Assembly (NCBI RefSeq): GCF_003478995.1
Contig: NZ_QUGI01000003.1
Span: 62,001 to 126,000 of the forward strand
Reading direction: 5' to 3'
Length of the DNA: 64,000 nt
Source: Pseudoflavonifractor sp. AF19-9AC
GTDB lineage: Bacteria > Bacillota > Clostridia > Oscillospirales > Oscillospiraceae
The number at the start of each line of letters is the position of its first letter. Position 1 is the first letter of the stretch. Shown here piece by piece: positions 53,319-62,343 of this stretch. The notes under the pieces were generated by a model, which did no database searches, was not told the DNA's origin, and worked only from the letters and a program-made list of their open reading frames with translations. Position numbers and translations under genes: made by a program.

Positions 53319-54998
53319 CTATATCTCTTGGAAACCGGAGACATCCAGGCCTCTATGATAGTAAGCATCAGAGAAACACTCTATAACATCCCGCACATCG
53401 GGCACCATCCGCTCCCACAGGAGGGGGCCGTCCGGGCCGGAGCAGCCGATCTCCACCGCGTACATCCCGGCCTGCGGCCCTTCCAGCGCCATCGCGCTTT
53501 GGATAAACCAGAATCGCTCCGGGTTTTGGGGGTCCCTCTGCTCCAAAACCAGATAGCTGTCCTCCTCCTGACGGAGCGCCCGCAGCCCTTTCTCAAGATC
53601 ATTCCAGCTGAAATCAGGCGCACTGCCGGGATCCCTTCCTGCAGTCATGCGCCAGGGCCAGTCCCGGTGGGGTTGGGGCGGAGTGGGGGCAGGTCCCCTG
53701 CTCCGATGCTCCAACACCTGCTGCCAGGTGCGGCCGGAGCGCTCCATGTGTGTCCAGTTCTTCAGATCCGGGATTTCCCCCCGCAGCCAGCCCCGCAGCA
53801 CCTCCTCCGCCTCACCGGCGGACATATCCCGGGTCCAGGCGTACTGACCGGGCACACCGGGGGTGCCGGAGTACTCCTCCATCAAGATACGGGTGGGCTG
53901 TGCTCCGCCGCCGGCGAGGCCTACTAGACGGCTGAAGGTGTGTCCCTGGCCCTGGATGGGGACGCCGGGCACCAGCTGGAGGGGGACAGTCTGTCCCACC
54001 TGATCAGGCCGGCGCAGCAGCTCATGGATGGTATCCCAGGTAATTCGGGAGGTCACCGAGCCGTCGGGCAGGGTGAGCACTTGGTTCTGGGCCAGCCGCT
54101 CCTGCTCTTTCCGCTCCTGTTCCTCGAACTGGGTCTTCCGCTGGCGGTAGGCCCGCTCCTGGGCGTACTGCTGCTCCTCCTCCTTGGCGTAGACCAAGTC
54201 CTGGTACTCCTTGGAGTCGTACACCCCGAACAGAGCGGCAGGGGCCCGGCGGCGCAGGCAGTCCATGGCCTCCTCCAGCTCTTTCCTGGACTTCAATGTG
54301 GTGACCTGACGCTCCCGCCGGTCGTCTACGATCCAGATCTCATAGATGTGGACGGCCTGGGTGCGCTTTCCGGCCCGGCGGGTGCGGTGCTCCTCCCGGC
54401 TGAACACCCCTCGGATGCGGGGAATGGAGGAGACCTCGTCTCCCAGCACCCACTCCTTGCCCACACCCAGCTTACCGCACCATAGGCCATTAGCTTTCAG
54501 GTCCCGGTCCACCATGGCAAAAAGCTCCTTCACCGGCGGCGCTTCATCCGGGTATGGGAGCTGGTTGCGGATGGACTGGGCCAAAGCGCTTTTCTCCGGG
54601 ACCAGAGCGTCCAGAAGACTCCGGTAAGCCAGGAAGACGCCCACCAGTATTGCAGCCGCTCCCGCCACTGGGATTACATAATAGCCGAAGCTCAGTTCCT
54701 CTTTTAGCCGTTCCGCCTCATAGGGCATGGACTGAGCAGTCATAAAGAACCAGATTGCCAGTCCGCCTCCAGCCAGAAAGAGGGCTGCCCAAATCAGCCC
54801 AGTGAGTCTCCCCCGGGTCCGCTGGAGACAGTAGCCCTCCTCCGGTCCATCCGGCTGCTGTCTTTTATTCCACCACATGATAAGGAGGATTATCGGAATG
54901 GCAAAGATACGCAGAACGGCCACTAGAACTATGTAGGTAACTACATTCCATGGCCACTTGAGATAAAAACGCTTCTTTGAAGTTCCCTTTGATTCCAT
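53319..54998 (-). CDS. Large membrane protein of unknown function, in the second immunity block
   Basis: 559 residues, ATG 54998 after AAAGGAGG. Three or four hydrophobic spans lie in the first 130 residues ('VVTYIVLVAVLRIFAIPIIL', 'LTGLIWAALFLAGGGLAIWF', 'YYVIPVAGAAAILVGVFLAY'). A long Glu/Gln/Arg-rich helical region with 'YAKEEEQQYAQERAYRQRKT' follows (coiled-coil-like), then a mixed C-terminal domain ending 'YHRGLDVSGFQEI'. I do not recognise a family. It is the first gene of the block, so it may give the module its membrane location. Confidence 0.7.
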   Translation of the reverse strand: MESKGTSKKRFYLKWPWNVVTYIVLVAVLRIFAIPIILLIMWWNKRQQPDGPEEGYCLQRTRGRLTGLIWAALFLAGGGLAIWFFMTAQSMPYEAERLKEELSFGYYVIPVAGAAAILVGVFLAYRSLLDALVPEKSALAQSIRNQLPYPDEAPPVKELFAMVDRDLKANGLWCGKLGVGKEWVLGDEVSSIPRIRGVFSREEHRTRRAGKRTQAVHIYEIWIVDDRRERQVTTLKSRKELEEAMDCLRRRAPAALFGVYDSKEYQDLVYAKEEEQQYAQERAYRQRKTQFEEQERKEQERLAQNQVLTLPDGSVTSRITWDTIHELLRRPDQVGQTVPLQLVPGVPIQGQGHTFSRLVGLAGGGAQPTRILMEEYSGTPGVPGQYAWTRDMSAGEAEEVLRGWLRGEIPDLKNWTHMERSGRTWQQVLEHRSRGPAPTPPQPHRDWPWRMTAGRDPGSAPDFSWNDLEKGLRALRQEEDSYLVLEQRDPQNPERFWFIQSAMALEGPQAGMYAVEIGCSGPDGPLLWERMVPDVRDVIECFSDAYYHRGLDVSGFQEI

Positions 54999-54999
54999 G

Positions 55000-55726
55000 G
55001 TATCCTCCTTTTACTTACTCAAACGTTGCAGTATTCAGGAAAAAGCTCGACAAATAAGCTGTTGTGCCACTTCCAACTTTTATTCAAACAAATGATTTCA
55101 TCAATATTCCAATTTCACAGGTAATTTGCGTGCCGCTCCAACACCTACAGACAAACCAATGTTTCCACGCACAGCAGCATCTCTTAATTAAGGCAAAAAA
55201 GCCCTGTACCAAGTCTCAGGGAGAAAATTTGGCACAGAGCATTAAACTAGCCGCAAAAAAGATCTTACATTCATTCGTGAGTGCGACTCAGCAATGAATC
55301 CATTTTCCCCTTCCTGACGGCAATCCGGTATCGTCCCAACCATTGACTTACAGCATGCGCTCTTCTTTCCTAGTATCTCCCCATCCGATTGCATTCTAAA
55401 AAGCCCTTTAACGCACTCATTATCTTCGATTATAATTGCTTCCGAAACTTTCTTCAATCCTGTTTTGAGGTAAGTATTTTTAACCTGCTCACAAAACCGT
55501 ATATGTCCATCCTCGTTTAGACATATCTGCGGGAGATTGCTCTAACAGCATGTAGGAACCCAGCGTGGGAAAAACAAAAATCCTGCATCGAAGCATCACT
55601 GGATAGCTTTACCCAGAAGTTCCGCAGAAACAGACGGAAGGTTTTCTAGCCGCCCTCTCCCCCACTACACGCTGCGCGGTGGCCAAAAACTTTTCGGGAA
55701 ATGTTGCTGACAGGATGAACCTTTTC
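55000..55726. other. Non-coding stretch before the phosphonate module
   Basis: About 730 bases without a supported gene; short frames match nothing recognisable. GC is lower than in the flanking operons. It may be a remnant of lost DNA between the immunity block and the DeoR gene. Confidence 0.55.
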
Positions 55727-55755
55727 TTGCGGGCTGCTGTAATTTGCGGTATACT
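55727..55755 (+). promoter_or_regulatory. Promoter of the DeoR-family gene
   Basis: -35 TTGCGG (55727-55732), 17-base spacer, -10 TATACT (55750-55755), 37 bases before the DeoR start. Confidence 0.5.
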
Positions 55756-55791
55756 TTAAAAAAACACCGCAAAAAGGGGAACTGTTTCATT

Positions 55792-56550
55792 ATGCTGTAT
55801 AATGAACGTGCGGAACTAATCTTACAGCAGCTCCAACTCCAGTCTACCGTAAAGGTAGCGGAACTGAGCCAGCTTTTACAGGTTTCAGTGGATACGGTCC
55901 GCCGTGATCTGAAAAACATGGAGCAGGAAGGCCTCATCAAATACATCCGGGGCGGCGCCTGCCTGCCGGAAGACCGGAACTCTTTTTCCAACTTTACCGG
56001 CCGGGAAATCATCCACAGCGAGCTGAAACGGGAGGCTGCCCGCAAGGCAGTGTCACTGATTAGTGAAGGAGATGTGGTTGCTCTTAACTCCGGAACAACC
56101 AACACGGTACTGGCACAGGAGCTGGCTGGTCTGAATCTTAAATTTACCGTAGTGACCAACAATTACGCAGCGCTCAGTGTCCTGATGCAAAATCCTGCCA
56201 TCCGTCTGATTGCCATAGGCGGCACGATGGATCCTCTGGAGCGCTCCACCTATGGCACAGTGTGTGAGCAGGAGTTTGCTGCCTACCGACCGGATCTGGC
56301 TTTTCTCTCCATCAACGCTGTCAACTATCAGGATGGCTACACCGATTTCCGTTTGGATGAGATCGGCGTGATCCGGCTTCTGGCCCAAAACTCCCGCAGG
56401 GTAATCGCAGTGATGGACTCCAGCAAGCTGGGGCAGTGTTCCAAATGTATGGCGCTTTCCCCAGAGCAGGTGGATTTGTTGCTGATGGATGACCATATCC
56501 CCCCCGAAGTGAAGGAAAAATATCGGAGCAAAGGCATTGAGATTCGGTAA
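55792..56550 (+). CDS. DeoR-family transcriptional regulator of the phosphonate operon
   Basis: 252 residues. ATG 55792 follows AAAAGGGG. N-terminal winged helix: 'VAELSQLLQVSVDTVRRDLK' with the DeoR 'GLIKYIRGGA' wing. The C-terminal sugar-phosphate-isomerase-like effector domain is readable: 'GDVVALNSGTTNTVLAQEL', 'LAFLSINAVN', 'VMDSSKLG'. It reads into a terminator and then to phnX, so it probably controls the next genes. A possible operator with palindromic character overlaps the phnX promoter. Confidence 0.9.
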   Translation: MLYNERAELILQQLQLQSTVKVAELSQLLQVSVDTVRRDLKNMEQEGLIKYIRGGACLPEDRNSFSNFTGREIIHSELKREAARKAVSLISEGDVVALNSGTTNTVLAQELAGLNLKFTVVTNNYAALSVLMQNPAIRLIAIGGTMDPLERSTYGTVCEQEFAAYRPDLAFLSINAVNYQDGYTDFRLDEIGVIRLLAQNSRRVIAVMDSSKLGQCSKCMALSPEQVDLLLMDDHIPPEVKEKYRSKGIEIR

Positions 56551-56564
56551 AAATATTGATATGT

Positions 56565-56595
56565 AAAAACCGCAGGTTTGATCCTGCGGTTTTTT
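56565..56595 (+). terminator. Terminator after the DeoR-family gene
   Basis: AAAAACCGCAGG and CCTGCGGTTTTTT arms around a six-base loop (TTTGAT), ending in a T-run. Confidence 0.88.
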
Positions 56596-56620
56596 GCGCT
56601 ATTTTTTACATTCATTTGAT

Positions 56621-56634
56621 ACGAGCATGCTTGT
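56621..56634. promoter_or_regulatory. Candidate DeoR operator
   Basis: ACGAGCATGCTTGT is a near-perfect palindrome (12 of 14 positions). It overlaps the -35 of the phnX promoter. Confidence 0.35.
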
Positions 56635-56660
56635 TTTTGCCGTATTATGCCGTTTATAAT
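56631..56660 (+). promoter_or_regulatory. Promoter of the phn operon
   Basis: -35 TTGTTT (56631-56636), 18-base spacer, perfect -10 TATAAT (56655-56660). About 60 bases before phnX. Confidence 0.6.
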
Positions 56661-56718
56661 TTGGCTGTAAGCACAAATAACAGCACAAAGCAGCAAGCAA
56701 AAGCAAGGAGTGTTAGAC

Positions 56719-57534
56719 ATGGCGGAAATGAACCGCATTCAGATGGTTGTGTTTGACTGGGCCGGAACCACTACGGACTACGGAGGTGTGGCGCCCAGCG
56801 TGGTATTTGACCGAGTGTTTCGTGAGGAAGGGATTGTCCTGACCAAGGAGGAGATTAACGCACCCATGGGCATGGAGAAAAAGGCCCACATTCGTGCGCT
56901 GCTCACCTCCCCCTCCGGAGACCGTCAGTGGAAAGAGCGGTATGGCGCAAGCTGGACCGAGCAGGATGTGGAGCGGCTGTATGAAAAATTTGAAGGTATC
57001 CTGTACCAGATGGTGGCAGAGTACAGCGTTCCCATCCCCGGTGTGGTGGAGACTGTCCGCCAGCTGCGGGAGAAGGGACTGAAAATTGGTTCCACCACGG
57101 GCTACACCTCCCAGATGATGGAGCAGGTGCTGCCCCGGGCAGCGGAGCTGGGCTATGAGGCCGACTGCGTGGTGACTCCTGACGTAACCGGCGCCAGCCG
57201 TCCCACTCCGTTCATGCTCTACGAGTGTATGCGCCGGCTGAACGTGTATCCGCCCCGTGCTGTGGTAAAAGTGGGCGACACGGTGGTGGACATCCTGGAA
57301 GGAAAGAACGCCGGGGCCTGGAGCATCGGCATTCTCACCGGTTCCAACCTGCTGGGGCTGACCCGGGCCGAGTATGAGGCCATGGATCCGGAGGAGTTGG
57401 CGCAGCGCAAGCAAAAGGCAGCCGAGCGCTACACAGAGGCGGGAGCCGACCTGGTCATCGACTCCATCCGGGACCTGCCCGCCGCACTGGCGGAGCTGGA
57501 GCGCCGCATGCCAGAACAGGAGGCAGCACGTTGA
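56719..57534 (+). CDS. phnX: Phosphonoacetaldehyde hydrolase
   Basis: 271 residues. ATG 56719 has AAGGAG 8 bases upstream. HAD family: nucleophile Asp in 'MVVFDWAGTTTDYGG', the Schiff-base Lys in 'PMGMEKKAHIRALL', 'GSTTGYTSQMM' and 'VVKVGDTVVDILEGKNAGAW'. It splits phosphonoacetaldehyde to acetaldehyde and phosphate. The usual partner PhnW (2-aminoethylphosphonate transaminase) is absent from the window, so the aldehyde must come from elsewhere or from a different transaminase. It is the first gene of the phn operon. Confidence 0.93.
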   Translation: MAEMNRIQMVVFDWAGTTTDYGGVAPSVVFDRVFREEGIVLTKEEINAPMGMEKKAHIRALLTSPSGDRQWKERYGASWTEQDVERLYEKFEGILYQMVAEYSVPIPGVVETVRQLREKGLKIGSTTGYTSQMMEQVLPRAAELGYEADCVVTPDVTGASRPTPFMLYECMRRLNVYPPRAVVKVGDTVVDILEGKNAGAWSIGILTGSNLLGLTRAEYEAMDPEELAQRKQKAAERYTEAGADLVIDSIRDLPAALAELERRMPEQEAAR

Positions 57535-58652
57535 ACCGATACTATAATCCCGTCCAGACCATCGAGGGAGCCGGCTGCACGGCGGAGCTGACCGGGCTGC
57601 TGGAAAGCATGGGGCTGGCACGGCGGAATGTACTCCTGTTGGTGTGGAGCGAGGCGGTTCTGGACCTGCCCGCCTTCTCTAGCCTGTCCAACGCTGGTTT
57701 CACCATTCGCGGCCAGGTGTTTCGGGCTTCCAATCCCACGGTGGAACAGCTCTTTGAAACCTATCAGGCCACCAGAGACTTTGCCCCGGAGGCAGTGGTG
57801 GCCGTGGGCGGCGGCAGCATCATGGATGTGGGAAAATCCCTGTGCTGCCTGTACGGAAAAGAGCTGTCCGACGCAGATACCCTGCGGCGGCTGATTGAGG
57901 AAAAGGACTACGGCCGGCCCTCCACCCGGTGGATTGGCGTACCCACCACGGCGGGTACGGGCAGCGAGGTCACCTGCTGGGCCACCATTTGGGACCCGGA
58001 AAAGGACGCCAAGCGTTCGGTGGAGTGTCGTGAAAATTATGCCTTTGCCGCCCTGGTGGACCCGGAGCTGGCAGCGGGGATGCCGCTGCCGCTGGCCGTG
58101 TCCTCCGCCCTGGATGCAGCGGCCCACGCCATTGAAAGCTATTGGGCCAGAGGAACCAACGCCGTGTCCCGTGGCCTGGCTCTGGAGGCCATCCGCACGA
58201 TCATGGGCGGCATGGACGGCCTTTTGGCCGGAACCATGGAGGCCCACGATGCTATGGCCCGGGGCAGCATGATGGCTGGGCTGGCCTTCAGCAATACCAA
58301 GACCACCGCCTGCCACTCCATCTCCTACCCGTTGACCATGCACTGCGGCATCCCCCATGGCGCGGCAGTGAGCATGCTGCTGGGGCCGGTGTTCCGGCTC
58401 AATGCCCCGGCGATTGCCCAGTCCGGTCCTCTGCTGGATGCTCTGGGTGTCTCCAGCCCGGAGGAGTTGGAAACGAAAATCCGGGATATTCTGGGCCGCT
58501 CCGGCCAGCCCGCCACGCTGTCGGCGTGGGGCGCACAGCGGGAAGACCTGCCCCGTTTGGCTCAGCTGGGCATCACCAAGGGACGGGCGGACAACAATCC
58601 GGTTCCCATTGACGTAGAGACAATCCTCTCCATTCTGGAGCAGATATATTGA
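57531..58652 (+). CDS. Iron-containing alcohol dehydrogenase (probable acetaldehyde or phosphonoacetaldehyde reductase)
   Basis: 373 residues from TTG 57531 in a TTGA overlap with phnX; AGGAGG lies 7 bases upstream. Group III Fe-ADH features: 'AVVAVGGGSIMDVGKSL', 'PTTAGTGSEVTCWATIW', and metal-binding 'ALDAAAHAIESYW' and 'CHSISYPLTMHCGIPHGAAV' with the His ligands. It could turn the acetaldehyde made by PhnX into ethanol, or reduce phosphonoacetaldehyde to 2-hydroxyethylphosphonate as some related enzymes do. Translational coupling to phnX favours a metabolic link. Confidence 0.88.
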   Translation: MNRYYNPVQTIEGAGCTAELTGLLESMGLARRNVLLLVWSEAVLDLPAFSSLSNAGFTIRGQVFRASNPTVEQLFETYQATRDFAPEAVVAVGGGSIMDVGKSLCCLYGKELSDADTLRRLIEEKDYGRPSTRWIGVPTTAGTGSEVTCWATIWDPEKDAKRSVECRENYAFAALVDPELAAGMPLPLAVSSALDAAAHAIESYWARGTNAVSRGLALEAIRTIMGGMDGLLAGTMEAHDAMARGSMMAGLAFSNTKTTACHSISYPLTMHCGIPHGAAVSMLLGPVFRLNAPAIAQSGPLLDALGVSSPEELETKIRDILGRSGQPATLSAWGAQREDLPRLAQLGITKGRADNNPVPIDVETILSILEQIY

Positions 58653-58696
58653 GAACAAATCAAACCAGACCGAATCAAAAAAGGAGCTTACATCAC

Positions 58697-59656
58697 ATGA
58701 ACATCAATAAGAAGGTTTTGTCCTTGACCCTGTCCGCCGTGATGGCGGTCTCTCTGCTGGCCAGCTGCGGTACCTCTGGGGGCACCGATACGCCGGATGC
58801 CTCCGGCAGCCAGAGCTCCAACCCCGGCGGAGAGGACGGTGTGTTCACCATCGCCTACGCCCCCAACGAATCTACCGCCGAGAGCGCGGATGCCCGCAAC
58901 GGCCTTGCCAAAGACCTGGGTGAGTTCCTGGGCTGCGAAGTGGAAGAAATCCAGGCCAGCGACTATAACGCCATTATCGAAGCTCTGCGTACCGGCAGCG
59001 CCGACATGGCCTACATGGGTTCTCAGGCTTTGGCCCTGGGCGTGGAGCGCACCGATCTGGAGCCCATCGTCATGAAGGCAGAGGACGGCGACCCCGACAA
59101 GGCGATCTACCACTCCGTGTTCATCACCAACAGCGCCAACGATGACATCAACTCCATCGCGGACATCAAGGGCCGCACCATGGCCTTCGTGGATCCCGAC
59201 TCCACCTCCGGCAACCTGGTGCCCACCGCGGAGATCATCAAGGCCTTCCCGGAGGACGAACTGAACTCCGATATGCTTCACACCAACGATGACTTCTTTG
59301 AGGCGGTGAGTTTCTCCGGTTCCCACCAGGCCGGTCTCCAGGCAGTGGTGAAGGGCGATGTGGATGTGGCTCCCATCTCCGACCAGATTCTGGCTTCTGA
59401 GATTGCCAACGGCAACGCCTCTGAGAGTGATGTAAAGATCATCCACGAGTCCGGCGCCATCCCCGCCGAGGCCATGGTGGTGGCCGAGCACGTGGACCAG
59501 GCGACCCGGGACAAGCTCACCGAGTTCCTGACCAGCTATGAAAACGAGGACTACTTTGCCGATGTCATCAAGGTCCCCAACGCCCGCTTCATCGAGTGCG
59601 ATATGAGCGACTACGAAGCCATCATCGAGCTCAACAAGATTATCAACGAGTTTTAA
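58697..59656 (+). CDS. phnD: Phosphonate/phosphite ABC transporter substrate-binding lipoprotein
   Basis: 319 residues; ATG 58697 follows AAGGAG. Signal and lipobox 'SLLASCGTS' (Cys at about 22). Periplasmic-binding fold of the PhnD type: 'FTIAYAPNESTAES', 'ADMAYMGSQALALGVER', 'DPDSTSGNLVPTAEI', 'VKGDVDVAPISDQIL'. Binds phosphonate, phosphite or phosphate esters outside the membrane and hands them to PhnE. Next gene (PhnC) is 26 bases downstream. Confidence 0.92.
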   Translation: MNINKKVLSLTLSAVMAVSLLASCGTSGGTDTPDASGSQSSNPGGEDGVFTIAYAPNESTAESADARNGLAKDLGEFLGCEVEEIQASDYNAIIEALRTGSADMAYMGSQALALGVERTDLEPIVMKAEDGDPDKAIYHSVFITNSANDDINSIADIKGRTMAFVDPDSTSGNLVPTAEIIKAFPEDELNSDMLHTNDDFFEAVSFSGSHQAGLQAVVKGDVDVAPISDQILASEIANGNASESDVKIIHESGAIPAEAMVVAEHVDQATRDKLTEFLTSYENEDYFADVIKVPNARFIECDMSDYEAIIELNKIINEF

Positions 59657-59682
59657 GCGGCAAGACGCACAGGAGGAACAAT

Positions 59683-60489
59683 ATGGAACCGATCCTACGA
59701 TTTGACAATGTATCCAAGCACTACCCCAACGGTGTGCACGCACTGAAAGGCGTGTCCTTTGAGGTGGCAGAGGGGGAGTTTATCTCCGTCATCGGCCCCT
59801 CTGGGTCGGGAAAATCCACCCTTCTGCGCGCCATTAACCGCCTGATCCCCATCAACGGTGGCACCGTCTGGCTGGATGGCCAGGCGGTTTCCGCCCAGCG
59901 TGGAACGGCGCTGCGGCAGCTGCGGCGCAAGGTAGGCATGATTTTTCAGAATTACAACCTGGTTTACAGCCTGTCCGTGCTGCAAAACGTCCTTCACGGA
60001 CGGCTGGGTTATATGGGCGGACTCAAGGGTGTGTTCGGCCTATACAGCGAAGAGGACAAGCAGGAGGGACTGGATCTCCTGAAGGAGCTGGGGCTGGAGG
60101 AGTTTGCCTATAACCGGGCCAGTGACCTGTCAGGCGGTCAGAAGCAGCGGGTGGGCATCGCCCGGGCCATCATGCAGCAGCCCAAGCTGCTGCTGTGCGA
60201 CGAGCCCATCGCCTCTCTGGACCCCTCCAGCGCCAAGACCATCATGGACCTGCTCAAGAGCATGACCCAGAAACGGAACATCGCCTGCATCGTTAACCTC
60301 CACCAGCTGGATGTGGCCCTGAAGTACTCCACCCGGATCATCGGCCTGTCCAAGGGCGAAATTGTGTTTGACGGCAGACCGGAGGAACTGGACGATGCCA
60401 CCATTGAGCGGATCTACGGCACCTCCCGGGAAAATCTGATGATTGGAGGACATGGCAATGACCAAGCGGATCCCGCTCATTGCGCGTGA
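59683..60489 (+). CDS. phnC: Phosphonate ABC transporter ATPase
   Basis: 268 residues; ATG 59683 after AGGAGGAAC. Walker A 'GPSGSGKSTLLRA', Q-loop 'MIFQNYNLV', signature 'DLSGGQKQRVGIARA', Walker B 'LLLCDEPIASLDP', H-loop 'VNLHQLDVAL'. Length and 'YPNGVHALKGVSFEV' opening fit PhnC. Its end overlaps the start of phnE by about 30 bases. Confidence 0.95.
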   Translation: MEPILRFDNVSKHYPNGVHALKGVSFEVAEGEFISVIGPSGSGKSTLLRAINRLIPINGGTVWLDGQAVSAQRGTALRQLRRKVGMIFQNYNLVYSLSVLQNVLHGRLGYMGGLKGVFGLYSEEDKQEGLDLLKELGLEEFAYNRASDLSGGQKQRVGIARAIMQQPKLLLCDEPIASLDPSSAKTIMDLLKSMTQKRNIACIVNLHQLDVALKYSTRIIGLSKGEIVFDGRPEELDDATIERIYGTSRENLMIGGHGNDQADPAHCA

Positions 60490-61258
60490 TTTAAAGCGGC
60501 TCTATACCGGATTCCTGCTGGCAGCTGTGGCACTGTTTCTGCTTTGCAGTTATCTGACGGAGTTTAATCCTATGGTGCTGGTGGCCAATGGGGACGCTTT
60601 CTGGGAATTCATCACAGAGGATTTTCTCCCCCCTGCCCTGCCCCCCGCCAGCCGGATTCCCGGTATCTTTTCCAGTGTCCTGGTGACCCTGGCTCTGGCC
60701 ATGTCCGCCACCACAGTGGCAGCCATCCTGGCCTTTTTCGTGGCCCTGTTCGGCAGCGAAAAGGTCTCCCCCTTCCCCCGCTTTGCCAAAGTGGTTCGGG
60801 GCTTTGCCACCTTTCTGCGCAACATTCCCGCCTTGGTGTGGGCCTTTATCCTGTTTTCCTCCCTGGGCATCGGCACCGGTGTGGGCTTTGTGGCCCTGTG
60901 CATCACCAGCTTTGCTTTCATGGTTCGGGCCTTTGTGGAGACCATGGAAGATGTGTCCCAGGACTGCGTGGAGAGCCTCCAGGCAGTGGGAGCCACCTTT
61001 CCCCAGCGGGTGGCCCAGGCGATCCTCCCCTCCTGCCTGAGCGGCTTCCTCTCCTGGTTTCTCTACTGCGTGGAGGTCAATATTCGTGCCTCCACCATCG
61101 TGGGAATGGTAGGCGGCGGCGGTGTCGGCCTGACGCTCTTCTCCTACATCAAGAGCTTCCACTACGATATCGCCCTCTCGATCATCCTGCTGATTGCCGC
61201 TATGGTCATCGTGGTGGACCAGATCACCGGGAAACTGCGGAAGGAGCTGTTAAAATGA
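60458..61258 (+). CDS. phnE: Phosphonate ABC transporter permease 1
   Basis: 266 residues; ATG 60458 has GGAGG 9 bases upstream (ATG 60452 is too close to it). Six spans including 'LLAAVALFLLCSYL' and a BPD-transport EAA-type loop 'SLQAVGATFPQRVAQAILPS'. Belongs to the PhnE family. It overlaps the second permease by ATGA and the ATPase upstream. Confidence 0.9.
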   Translation: MTKRIPLIARDLKRLYTGFLLAAVALFLLCSYLTEFNPMVLVANGDAFWEFITEDFLPPALPPASRIPGIFSSVLVTLALAMSATTVAAILAFFVALFGSEKVSPFPRFAKVVRGFATFLRNIPALVWAFILFSSLGIGTGVGFVALCITSFAFMVRAFVETMEDVSQDCVESLQAVGATFPQRVAQAILPSCLSGFLSWFLYCVEVNIRASTIVGMVGGGGVGLTLFSYIKSFHYDIALSIILLIAAMVIVVDQITGKLRKELLK

Positions 61259-62097
61259 ACGCTGAAATGGTGAAATACGCCTCCGGTACCGCGGCTCGGC
61301 CGGCACGGAGCGAGCGGACAAAGATTCCGGTAAAGTGCCGCCGGCGCAACCGGTTTATCCCGGCCTTTCTGGCGGGGACAGCCGTGCTGTCTATCCTCAG
61401 TCTGCTGTATCTGGACATTGACTGGGCCAAGATGGCTTCCCGGGTACCGGACATCGGGCTCGTTTTCTGGGACCTTTTTCACCTGGACTTTTCCAACATG
61501 GACCTGATCTTCTCGTCCCTGGTGGAGACCATTTCCATTGCGGTACTCTCGCTGCTTTACAGCCTGATACTGGGCATCCTGTTCGGAATGCTGGCGGCCC
61601 GGAATATTTTCCGTCTGCCCTGGCTGTCGGTGCTGACTCAATCCTTCTTTACCTTCCTGCGGGCGGTACCCACGCCTGTGTGGGTACTCCTGATGCTGGT
61701 GTGCCTCGGCATGGGGCCGGAGGCCGGCGTGGCGGGTCTGTGCGTCCACACCACTGCCTTCTTCACCAAATCCTTTGCTCAGAGCTTTGAAAGCATACCG
61801 GATGAAACCATCGAGGCCCTGGAGGTCACCGGCGCCAGCCGCCTGTCCATCTTCGTCAACGCGGTGCTCCCCGCCGCTCTGTCCCAAATCGTGGCCTGGG
61901 CCGGAATGCGCCTGGAGACCAATTTCTCCGAGTGCGCTATCCTGGGCATGGTGGGCGCCGGCGGTGTAGGCTACGTCATCTCCAACAGCCTCCAGGGCTA
62001 CGACTACGGCACTGCCGGTGTGGCGATCCTGCTGGTGTTTCTGGTGGCCTATAGCATCGAGCGGCTCTTTGTTCGTGTGAAGAAAAAATTCTATTGA
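61255..62097 (+). CDS. phnE: Phosphonate ABC transporter permease 2
   Basis: 280 residues from ATG 61255 in the overlap with the first permease. A basic N-terminus ('RKIPVKCRRRNR'-like) leads to six spans, with the EAA-like loop 'EALEVTGASRLSIFVNAVLP' and 'GMVGAGGVGYVISNSLQGYD'. The two permeases form the heterodimer seen in many Firmicutes phn operons. Last gene of the operon. Confidence 0.9.
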   Translation: MNAEMVKYASGTAARPARSERTKIPVKCRRRNRFIPAFLAGTAVLSILSLLYLDIDWAKMASRVPDIGLVFWDLFHLDFSNMDLIFSSLVETISIAVLSLLYSLILGILFGMLAARNIFRLPWLSVLTQSFFTFLRAVPTPVWVLLMLVCLGMGPEAGVAGLCVHTTAFFTKSFAQSFESIPDETIEALEVTGASRLSIFVNAVLPAALSQIVAWAGMRLETNFSECAILGMVGAGGVGYVISNSLQGYDYGTAGVAILLVFLVAYSIERLFVRVKKKFY

Positions 62098-62129
62098 CAT
62101 TTCGTAAAATTACATTTCTTATGAAAAAC

Positions 62130-62180
62130 GGCAAACGGACTTACTGGAGGTACCTCCCAACCAATAAGTCCGTTTGCTGT
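62130..62180 (+). terminator. Terminator of the phn operon
   Basis: GGCAAACGGACTTACTGG and CCAATAAGTCCGTTTGC arms (one mismatch) around an AGGTACCTCC-type loop, 33 bases after the second permease. Confidence 0.8.
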
Positions 62181-62343
62181 TCGTTTGTTCAGAATATGTT
62201 GGATGATAGCTAGACAGCAATACACGTATTTTATGGAATGACTGCAAACACGGCTCTTGATGTATGCTTTGTTCACACTGCAAAGCCATCCTCAAAAATT
62301 ACGAATATTCTACATTTCATTTCGGCCGCATTTTTTCATAATG

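Noticed and set aside
55242..55457. A 71-codon minus-strand frame in the long gap
   Set aside because: No SD and no recognisable family; composition is not clearly coding.
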